NCBI GenBank assembly: GCA_033239005.1
Contig: BSQZ01000051.1
Location: forward strand, 1,405,001 to 1,469,000
Length of the DNA stretch: 64,000 nucleotides
Source of the DNA: Lamellibrachia satsuma
Lineage: Eukaryota; Annelida; Polychaeta; Sabellida; Siboglinidae
Direction of reading: 5' to 3'
A program made the position numbers and the translations under genes. Below are positions 55,451 to 64,000 of the stretch, one piece after another. Within the stretch, counting starts at the first letter, position 1. The number at the start of each line of letters is the position of its first letter. Below the pieces are notes generated by a model, which was not told the origin of the DNA, did not search any database, and saw nothing but the letters and a program-made list of their open reading frames with translations.

Positions 55451-57616
55451 CACTGATTGGGGGCTATATATGAGCCAGTAGGCTCCGTGCCCCAAACCTG
55501 TTCAAGGTATGTTCAAGTTAATGACATTATAGTCAATAAATATACATAATGTTACAGAGATGTTTCGATCGTCAATCTTGACCAACCCACCAATTTAAGA
55601 CTAGCTGTTAGCGCTGCTACTATGTCTATGCTACTAAATGTTGTTTGCGATCTTATTGTGTATATATATATATATATATATTTCATGCTTATTTGTGTAG
55701 AATGCAAATATCACAATGTAATCATGTACTAATACCAAGTGGTTTATTATACATTAAAAAACATGACAAAATTATTTTTTAATGGGAGTTATTTGATATA
55801 TATAGTTATTATAATAAGTACAAATAAATACAAATGTTACACTGCATATATATAAAAAAATTATGCAATTATTACACTAATATTACTAATAACATATTGG
55901 GGCAATTCCGCCAAATGGTCAACCATATCATCATTTTGTGAAAGGGAAAAACTACGCCCAGCACTGGAATTCTACATCGACTGGAACATTAGTATTGACA
56001 TATCAAGAAGCACATGAATGTGAAATACGATTGAAACGTCCTAACAAAGGAATTTGATTAACCAAGGATATGTGAAGTAGAGTGTGTCCCAACTCCTAAG
56101 GCAAGTTATCTTCTAGAGTCTTGTCACCTCAGTTGAGTCTGGTTCATTTGGGATAAAAAGTTAAAGAAAATGCAAAAATGTGAAGAACTGAAAAAGTGCT
56201 TATAGATCTGACATATTAAAATTAAATAGTTTATTCTAATTATTTTCAAGAAGTACAAATAAACATAGCAAACTGATTTAAAACAAAAAACGAGAATAAT
56301 GAGGGGAGGACATAAATACTCCACTACACGAACATCATTTTGTTCTCTGATAACATCAAAGTCAGCTTGCTAGAGTTTTGATAAGAGGATATTTTCATTA
56401 TTAAATATCTATTGGAAATTGGATGCCCTTATTTGTTGAATTAATGGTTGTCTGTGAGACACTTTATGCATCCATATTTTATTGAATATTGTGTTCACTG
56501 TTCTTTATTTTATATTTCAGCCAAACAGCTCTCCTCTTTCTCTGTTTATTATGCTGCATGATTGAAATGGCTTCTTGAAAAACCCAACTTTGTCTTTGAA
56601 AAGAATGAGAACATTTTGTGGAACATCTCTTATTCAAAGTGTATTTTGTTCATTAAACAAAGTAGCACATTGAGAACACCCTGACAATAATTAATTACTG
56701 GTTGTATGCAGCATTTAAAGAGTTTTAGAGCTGACGTGTGTAGCTTTCTGCATAATAACATCTTGGTTAGTTTAGTGTAGTTAGAGTATTGCCAAGAGAC
56801 TACTTTTGTACATCACGGTTATTCAAAGATGCATGGTTATATTGTTATATTGGTCACAGTTAATTAGTTAAAATCTTTTGTAATAATTACCTCTTGGGTC
56901 TATGTTTCTTTATTAATTATGATGCATGAGCCTTGATAAAAGAGCTTGATAGAAGGCTGACATGTTTTGACTTGAACGCCAGGCTATCAGTGTAACTGCT
57001 GAAAATTATGATTTTTGTCCATAAAACATTAAATAAAATTTGTCGAATATTCTGATTCTTTATAATACATGCATTTTTGAAGTTTTATTTTAATTAGTAA
57101 TGTTTTGAAGTTGATATTATGTAATCTGTGCATTTTAAATAGTGAAATGTAAAGTGTACATCCATAACATTCAGAGATGTACAGTACATCCATAATAGGA
57201 AAAGTGTACATCCATAACGACAGAGACATGAACCTGTGACCTAGTTACTAACAGGAAATTAATAAATATCTACTGCATTTGGAAGCTTAAAGTCTAGTGT
57301 ACACACACAGTTTTGTTATATTTTTATGTCTTCATACTTCACAGAGTTTTGAAATGTTTGAAGCAACTTTAAAAATAACTTTCTCTGAGTACGTCCATAA
57401 CGGGACTATTTTTAGAACTTTTCTCAAAAATGAGTAAAGCTGGAGGGCTGTCATTTAGCATGTTAATAGTACTAGGTAGGTTACACATTATGCCCATTTC
57501 AAAATCCACCTGTTCCAATTGTGCCGTATTGCATGTCTTTACAAAGTGTTCAACATTCTCTGAAATGTACGTCCATAACGCCGGAATTTCCCATTGATGT
57601 TTTCTCCATTCACCAG
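55451..57616. other. AT-rich sequence upstream of the INTU exons
   Basis: No exon recognised; a TA run lies at 55660-55681. The word gtacatccataacg or gtacgtccataacg recurs about five times between 57150 and 57590. Confidence 0.45.
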
Positions 57617-57709
57617 GTAGATATTTGTTGTGATGCTTCAGTCGACATGGACCATGGATGCGTATTGCTCTATCTTACTATGGATCCCAAGTCCGACTCG
57701 CAGGAAAAG
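57617..57709 (+). CDS. INTU: INTU exon i
   Basis: Acceptor cattcaccag, donor GAAAAG|GTAATA, phase 0 at both ends: VDICCDASVDMDHGCVLLYL then TMDPKSDSQEK. Confidence 0.85.
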
Positions 57710-60700
57710 GTAATAATTTATATAATTATATTTTTACAGCATTGTTATGATTTTATGTGCATGTCTAGTGTGCATCACAATTAGATTATTTCAATAATTG
57801 TATGTCAAGTTACCATTAAGATTACACAATGGTACACATGTATATGCATGTGTTTTCATGTCATTTTGAATCTAAATTCACTCCAAAGTTTCAGTAAACA
57901 AATTCAGCAGTGGTCATGGGTGAAGAGAGGGGTTAAACCCTTTTGGGACATATAACTGTATCCCAAAGTAGTATTCATAAAATATAGTGTAATACATTGT
58001 GTAATTATTAATCAAATTATATGCTAAATAGAAGAACATCAACAAACAAATGTTTTCAATGTTTTAAATATGCACTAATTGTAAGGAAGTCCACTTTTTC
58101 ACTAATATTGTACATATTCATCTTGATTGAGGATGGGATTAACTTTGGTAATGTTTGTTATTTTTTTAACTTCAGGATGAGCTGTTGTATAAGTTTCCAG
58201 CAGATGAAGACAGTGCATTGGAAGATATGAGAGGCCTATTTATCACCATCAGTCACTTGCTGCTTGAAGTGACTGGCAACACAGCCACAGAGTGAGTAAC
58301 ACAGCACTGAGTAACACAGCTACATAGTGAGTAACACAGCACTGAGTAACACACCCACAGAGTGAGTAACACAGCACTGAGTAACTCAGCCACAGAGTGA
58401 GTAACACAGCACTGAGTAACACAGCCACATAGTGAATAACACAGCACTGAGTAACACAGCCACAGAGTGAGTAACACAGCACTGAGTAACACAGCTACAG
58501 AGTGAGTAACACAACTACAGAGTGAGCAACACAGCTGCAGAATGAATAACACAGCTACAGAGTGAGTAACACAGCACTGGGTGAGTTATGCAGCATTGAG
58601 TAACACAAATACAGTGTGAGTAACACAGCACTAATGCAGTATGTAGTGACTAATACAGCTAATGAGTAAGTAACACAACACTGGGTGGGTAACATAGCAC
58701 TGAGTAACACAGCTACAAAGCAAGTAACACAGCACTAAGCACTGGGTAAGTAACACAGCACACAGCAAATGATGCAACACTGAGTGAGTAACACAGCACT
58801 AAGTGAGATAGCTGCAGAGTGAGTAACACAGCACTGAATGAATAACTCAGCAAAAAGTGAGTAGTACAGCACTGAGCAAGTAACAGAACACTCGGTGAGT
58901 AACAGCACTTGGTGAGTTACTGTAGCACATTACAGAATGTAGATCCAGTAACACTCTGAACATTACATCACTGTGTTATTGTGTAACACAGTGACGAAGT
59001 GTGGAATGTTAATGCTATGATTGCTGTGTTGATATTACAGAACAATATGTTGTGGCACCCAGCGTGTTTGAGACATAAGAGTGTTGTAATTGTGGAAAGT
59101 CACAAGTGTGTCGTGTAGTGTGGTACAGTGTCAACTGTGTGGAACATGGGTGTAAGAGAACGTGGTTGAGACATAGAGTGTTGTATTTGTGGAAAGTCAC
59201 AAGTGTGTCATGTAGTGTGGTACAATGTCAACTGTGTGGAACATGGATATAAGAGAACGTGGTTGAGACAGAGTGTTGTAGTTGTGGAAAGTCGTAGCGT
59301 GGTACAGTGTCCCCTGTGTGGAACATGGGTGTAAAAGAACGTGGTTGAGACATAGAGTGCTGTAGTTGTGGAAATTCACAAGTGTGTCATGTAATGTGGT
59401 ACAGTGTCAACTGTGTGGAACATGGGTGTAAAAGAACGTGGCTGAGACATAGAGTGCTGTAGTTGTGGAAAGTCACAAGTGTGTCATCTAGTGTGGTACA
59501 GTGTCAACTGTGTGGAACATGGGTGTAAGATAATGTGGTTGACACCACGAGCTGTTTCTTCCCCAGGTCTGCCTTGTTGCTGGACGAGGAATGGGTGCAC
59601 GTGGGCTACAGCAGGGAGAACAGGGAAGTGCTGGTTGTGGCTGTCCCTGCCAACAAGTAAGTTCACACTGGGCCATTGTTTCACCACAAACCATATCCCA
59701 CATGTGGCTCGAGTCTCACATCATGCCTGCCATTTTGTTTCAACTTTTGGCTCACCATTGGCTTGGTATATCATTGGGTTGAAACATCTTTGTTTTATGT
59801 ACTACTAGCGGAGTTGCCCGGTATTGCACGGGAGAAAAGACCGCCACTGCAAAAGCTTGTGGCTCCCTGCAGTGCCCAGTCGTGTTTTGGTAAGGTGGTG
59901 GATACAATTTCTTGCCCAAAAACTTAAAACTTATGTGAACGTTTGACACGATCACATAACTTGAAAAAATCGTAGAAAACATGTATACCATTGCTAACAA
60001 TTGTACATAACTAAGAACTGCTGTTGTTCCGAGTTACATAATCTGAGTCAAACGTCCACATAAGTTCCTTCATAATATCCCTACCCAAAGGGTTATTTTT
60101 GTATAAGAACCATCCTCGTCCTCCCGAGCACACCTATAAAATTTCAGCCACATACATGCAAAATATGAGGCAACAGATAGATAGGCAGATGAGATGTACT
60201 CCACAGTGATGTCCTTATTATACAACCTGTGCAGATTTTAATTATTAATAGATGTCCGGACACATTTTTACCACGTAGTACTGAACCCTCCACTGCAGCA
60301 TGCCGGTCCTTCCAATGAGGGTACACCTACCTTGTAGGGACACTTGCTTGGATACAGATGTGTCCGTTGAAGGCAGGTACTGCTGTAGTCTGATACGCCA
60401 CTGGCTTGATACATCTTTGATTAATCCAACAGCTTTGCCATCACAAACAATAAGTTCCAGATGGCAAGTGGACAAGGAAGCTATTGGCTTATCGAGAGTC
60501 CAACAATTTTCTCATCTATGTGTAGCCCGCCCTTATCAAATATCTGTCAGTTCTATTTTTAAACATATTCACACTACTAGCATTAACACAATCATTTGGC
60601 AGTTTGTTCCATTCATTTATCACCCTCTGTGAGAAAGAGTACTTTCTCATGTCCAACCTACACTGCTCCTTAACTAATGCTGCTTTGTGTTCTCTGGTTC

Positions 60701-61229
60701 TACTGCCTTCTTTAAGTTTGAAGAACATATTCCTGTCAACATCCTCATAACCATTCACTATTTTAAACCCTTCTATTTGGTCTCCTCTTAGTCTCCTGGT
60801 CTCTCTAGTGTTGTCAAACCACATTGTAATAAGCAACTTTCGTAACTAAGGTCTCTCAATTCTGGAATCATTTTAGTTGCTCTTCGTTGTAGTCTTTCTA
60901 GCTTGTCTATGTCCTTTTTATGATATGGCCTCCATGCTTGAATACAATATTCCAAATGTGGTCTAACTATTGCTTTGTACAGGGGTACAATTAGCTGTTT
61001 TTCTTTATACATGATAGTTCTCCTAATTAGCCCTAGCATTTGATTTCCTTTCGAAGCAGCAATCACACATTGCTCTGAGACTTTCATGTCAGCACTAAAT
61101 GTTACTCCTAAGTCCTTTTCTTGTGTGGTTCTACCTAGTACAGCATCCCCCATTTTATATTCTTCGTCCATGTTTCCTGTTGTTAATGTTTTGATTGTTA
61201 CTTTACACAAATACAGGTCTGTATATATA

Positions 61230-61264
<35 letters not shown>

Positions 61265-62710
61265 ACATATACAGACATGTATATTTATATCCTTAATGCA
61301 TTATACACAAAGGCATTGATTTGTTACAGGTTGTTACTATGTCGGCTACCACACATGATGCGAGACATTGTCAGACTTCTCAAGTTGTTGTATGGTTCAC
61401 TGCACGGGTAAGTTATTTTTCACTGCATGGGTAAGTTATGATTCACTGCATGGGTAAGCTATGATTCACTGCATGGGTAAGTTATGGTTCACTACATGGG
61501 TAAGCTATGATTCACTGCATGGGTAAGTTATGGTTCACTGCATGGGTAAGTTATTTTTCACTGCACAGGTAAGTTATGGTTCACTGCACGGGTAAGTTAT
61601 GATTCACTGCATGGGTAAGTTAATGTTCACTGCATGGGTAAGTTATGGTTCACTTCACGGGTAAGTTATGGTTCACAGGTACTAATGTTGCAATGTTGTT
61701 GCTCTCCACTTCATCCTTGAAGTCCAGGATGAGGCCGGTCCACGATTTTATTTGATAATATTTAAAATTATATTTAATGTTTTTGGTGGTGATTATTTGA
61801 TGTGGCCAATTGTAATTTTTCTCACAGATTACACATTCATCCCTCATGCAGACTACTGAGGAATAAAGCATGTTTCTTTTAGGGCCTTCACATACCCAGG
61901 CAATCGCTTCGGTCTTGACCACATCTTCTCCCAGCTGTTTGAGCACATCAGCATGTGTGGCCTGTCAGAAGACTTGGAGGACCCACACACTTCAATAGAG
62001 GACCCACAGGTCTCTGTAGAGGACCTTCTTGGGCACAGTCTGTCGGCAGCGAGAATGATATTTCTGCCTGAACACACAAAGGTTTGCTTATAAAATATTT
62101 ATTCTCTTGACATGCCCGATTTTTGTTTCAAACGTTTTTAATGATATGTTTTCCTTGACACCTGTTCTTTTTCTTTCCCCTTGTTCCATTGTAGGGTGGT
62201 GGCCAAGTCACTTAGTTTGTTCTGCCCTCTCGATGAGTCATCTCCATCTGTCGTGATCTCCTGCCATTCTCTCTCTCTGCCCTTTCAAGATCTCCCTTGA
62301 CACTGTCTCTCCATCTTAATTAAGGTCTTCCTCTTCTCAACCGCTAATGACAATGCATGATATTAATAAATAATATTAATTATTACTGGTGTACATGACG
62401 TCAAACCCCTGCAAGTATGGTGACTGAGTGGTTGCTGTAATTCAAGGTTCATATATATTGTCAAATATCATAGATGTCTACCTCTGACTTTACATTTTAA
62501 AAATGTTACTCTTGTTTTACTTTGTTTTTTGGCACCAGTTGTTTTACTGTACTGCAGCTTGGTACATAGGTGGTTGTAAACATACCAAAGTGTTTACTTC
62601 ACATTGTGACCTTACCGAAGGCCCCACGTGTCACTGAGACTGTATGTTTGTTGCAGGTCGCAGTCAGCAACTGCCTGAGTCAGCTAGAAGCTGCTGACTT
62701 TGCTGACATG
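57617..62710 (+). CDS. INTU: Inturned (INTU) planar cell polarity effector, six internal exons (partial gene span)
   Basis: INTU, with Fuzzy and Wdpcp, forms the CPLANE complex at the ciliary base; it supports actin organisation, basal body docking and intraflagellar transport. Six exons join in phase over 210 codons: VLLYLTMDPKSDSQEK, ELLYKFPADEDSA, MRGLFITISHLLLEVTGN, SALLLDEEWVHVGY, LLKLLYGSLHGAFTYPGNRF, GLDHIFSQLFEHI and LSQLEAADFADM. These follow the human INTU order YLTLQLD, ILYHYP, RGIFLTLCDMLENVTGT, SSLLLNGKQIHVAY, LKFMYGSLDSAF, RLDHFF and DLEAADFAE, i.e. the longin-like region after the PDZ domain. The N-terminal/PDZ exons were not found upstream; the C-terminal exons lie beyond 64000 or were missed. 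Confidence 0.92.
57710..58175. other. INTU intron i
   Basis: AT-rich, no feature; acceptor tttaacttcag. Confidence 0.5.
58176..58291 (+). CDS. INTU: INTU exon ii
   Basis: Phase 0 in and phase 2 out, donor CACAGA|GTGAGT: DELLYKFPADEDSALEDM, then RGLFITISHLLLEVTGNTAT. Its last bases (aacacagccacaga) are the seed of the tandem array that follows. Confidence 0.93.
58292..58925. repeat. 35-bp tandem array of extra donor sites after INTU exon ii
   Basis: The unit cacagccacagagtgagtaa then cacagcactgagtaa spans the exon end and donor. GT positions 58292 (real), 58327, 58362, 58397, 58432, 58467 and 58502 are exactly 35 bp apart; further irregular copies (58522, 58562) and degenerate gagtaacacagcact words run to about 58925. 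The copy at 58432 reads gtgaat, a weaker donor. Past the real donor the reading frame meets TGA at once. Confidence 0.92.
59035..59545. repeat. ~100-120-bp minisatellite in INTU intron ii
   Basis: Five copies of a unit containing gtgtggtacagtgtcaactg, tgtggaacatgggtgtaaga and gttgtggaaagtcacaagtg, ending about 20 bp before the next exon. Confidence 0.93.
59567..59656 (+). CDS. INTU: INTU exon iii
   Basis: Acceptor tttcttccccag, donor AACAA|GTAAGT, phase 2 at both ends: SALLLDEEWVHVGYSRENRE, then VLVVAVPAN. Confidence 0.93.
59805..60195 (+). mobile_element. Possible RTE/SINE-type 3' fragment
   Basis: It begins ctagcggagttgcccggtat and ends aaaatatgaggcaacagata followed by gataggcagatgag, a style of ending (GATA/GACA-like tail) seen in many RTE-related repeats. 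It cannot be classified further. Confidence 0.4.
60436..61180 (-). mobile_element. L2/CR1-group LINE, second minus-strand copy
   Basis: A 5'-truncated relative very similar to 53159-54236, sharing the same 3' end (tccagatggcaagtggacaa) and the RT C-terminus AIVRPHLEYCIQAWRPY to NMFKNRTDRYLIRAGY. A 2-bp insertion (tctctag for tctag) near 60801 breaks the frame. INTU intron iii. Confidence 0.85.
61330..61407 (+). CDS. INTU: INTU exon iv
   Basis: Acceptor tttgttacag, donor CACGG|GTAAGT, phase 2 at both ends: LLLCRLPHMMRDIVRLLKLL, then YGSLHG. The YGSL motif is conserved in INTU. Confidence 0.94.
61408..61678. repeat. 23-bp tandem array of extra donor sites after INTU exon iv
   Basis: The real donor is followed by eleven copies of a 23-bp unit, gtaagttatggttcactgca then tgg. 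The second half of each unit repeats the last bases of exon iv (ggttcactgcacgg), so each copy is exon end plus donor. Most read GG|GTAAGT, two read GTAAGC and one CACAG|GTAAGT. Past the real donor the frame meets TAA at once (GGG TAA). Confidence 0.95.
61883..62081 (+). CDS. INTU: INTU exon v
   Basis: Acceptor gtttcttttag, donor ACAAAG|GTTTGC, phase 2 in and phase 0 out: AFTYPGNRFGLDHIFSQLF, an acidic insert with two EDP repeats, then SLSAARMIFLPEHTK. Confidence 0.92.
62082..62656. other. INTU intron v
   Basis: Ordinary intronic sequence; 62190-62340 resembles the pyrimidine-rich end of a LINE but is unassigned. Confidence 0.45.
62657..62710 (+). CDS. INTU: INTU exon vi
   Basis: Acceptor tttgttgcag, donor GACATG|GTATGT, phase 0 at both ends: VAVSNCLSQLEAADFADM, matching the LEAADFAE of vertebrate INTU. 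Confidence 0.9.
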
Positions 62711-64000
62711 GTATGTCAACTTTGTCACAATGTCAGGTTTAGAGAGTGTGGTTGGTCTGGGTCTATCAGCTGTTGTGTGGCACTGCTTGTACAACTGTCA
62801 TGTAAATATATTTCCATACGTGCCGAGGCTACTGAATCAGAAGGTAGGCTATGGCCTACTAATTTTACACAGCAATCATAACAATTTCACCCAATATCAA
62901 CAGTAATGTTTATTTATATACAATGTATTATGTTCCAAATCTAAATTACTGTTCGGTCCTGGCCAACATCATGAAATATCACCAAAATGCATAAAATCTC
63001 TAAATTTTTAGAGTAACAGAACACACCGAATAGGCCTAATTAAAAAATCTCTGTACATGGTAGAGAGGAAACCCTCCCACTGTACCCTCTCCCACAGCTC
63101 CACTACACATTACCTACCACTTTTGTTTTTTTTACAAATGTTTGCATTGATGTATGTATTGCATAAATAGTTTGTATTAATGCGATATATTCATACCACA
63201 AATTGTAACGTTTGATCATATTAGGTAACATTTGTTACTGGTGGGTGACTCACAATAGCATATAATCCACCACGTCTCGAGTCTGCATCAGTTTGACGCT
63301 GCCTGATATGTTCATTAATTGTTGCTGACTGGTGTAACTAGAGGGGGGATGGGGCAGATACCCCCCAGTGGCACCTTTGGGGGGGCGATACTTTGTAAGA
63401 GCAGTGACTAGTAAACTTTGGACATTTTGACTAGGCTCGCTCTGCCAGTGACCATTTGCGCCACTGGATAAAGGGTGTCGCATTTGGCTAAACAAAGATA
63501 ACCAATTTAAGGCATTTTGGCTAGTATCATGTTCATTGAAAAAACATACAACATACATGTGAGTTTGTTGGTGTCTTCTTGCTCATTTAAACGTTGTGGA
63601 AATCACGAAATATGAACACATCAGCACTACTTGGTGCCCTTGTTCTCTTTTGCGAGGACGAACGTAAAAATGCTGCCAATGCCACGGGGCAGAGTCAAAG
63701 GCCATGACATTCTACAGGGAAATGGGGATCACGACCGAAAGGAAGGTGGCACGGAGAAGATTAATGGCGGGGGGAACGATGAGGATGCAGACCTGCCACT
63801 CTAAGTGCAAGTGATTCAAAGGTGGCTTCAGTTTATCGATCGACCGACTCCACCAAGAGATGAGAAATAGAACAAATCACCTGGTGGAGGTGAATGACAA
63901 TGAATGTTCGGGTTTCTAACAGATGGACGGATCTGACATCAATCAACTCGCACAAACTTACAATGACTTAGCCACAGAAGGAAATAGGGGAGGTCCATTG
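62711..64000. other. Downstream sequence, no further INTU exon recognised
   Basis: 63300-63420 holds a G-rich patch (ggggggatggggcagatacc). The final 400 bp are less AT-rich and may belong to a transposon or exon, but no protein family could be read from them. Confidence 0.45.

Noticed and set aside
58249..58552. Cys/Leu-rich minus-strand frames
   Set aside because: Antisense reading of the INTU exon ii donor array.

Overview
This window looks like nuclear DNA of an invertebrate animal, probably a marine lophotrochozoan such as a mollusc (phylum inferred with low confidence). It has small GT-AG exons in long introns, and many non-LTR retrotransposons, tRNA-headed SINEs, MITE-like elements and minisatellites. 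It is not prokaryotic. Three protein-coding genes can be read exon by exon.

(1) About 3.2-35.2 kb, plus strand: a complete CLCN3/4/5-type endosomal 2Cl-/H+ exchanger. Twenty exons (9511-35220) have matching splice phases, and a proposed first coding exon (3213-3232) also fits. The model totals 820 codons plus stop. The selectivity Ser, gating Glu and proton Glu keep the spacing seen in human ClC-5. (2) 46147-40627, minus strand: a complete five-exon Jupiter/JPT (HN1) microtubule-associated protein of 152 aa. (3) 57617-62710, plus strand: six consecutive exons of the middle of Inturned (INTU), a planar cell polarity and ciliogenesis effector. Its 5' exons were not found and its 3' exons lie beyond the window.

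Layout. 0-9.5 kb: GA repeat, a hAT transposon relic, a 45-bp repeat, the probable promoter and first exon, CpG-rich unassigned sequence, two MITE-like elements and an 83-bp repeat. 9.5-35.2 kb: the CLC gene, with introns holding two MITE families, many minisatellites, a TTAA-flanked inverted-repeat element and a 4.2-kb LINE. 36-40 kb: a SINE, a TA repeat and a large 35-bp minisatellite. 40.6-46.1 kb: JPT. 47.9-55.5 kb: a retrotransposon graveyard with two nested insertions. 57.6-64 kb: INTU.

The most unusual signal is a recurrent arrangement. At several exon-intron junctions of the CLC and INTU genes, a tandem repeat has expanded from a unit that spans the junction itself, giving arrays of extra acceptor or donor sites. 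At CLC exon 14 there are 17 upstream copies of the 3' splice site, and every copy carries an in-frame TAG. At CLC exon 15 there are six upstream copies; five are open in frame with the exon. At two INTU exons the donors are followed by 35-bp and 23-bp donor arrays, and CLC exon 4 has a degenerate version. Whether these decoys are spliced cannot be told from sequence alone.
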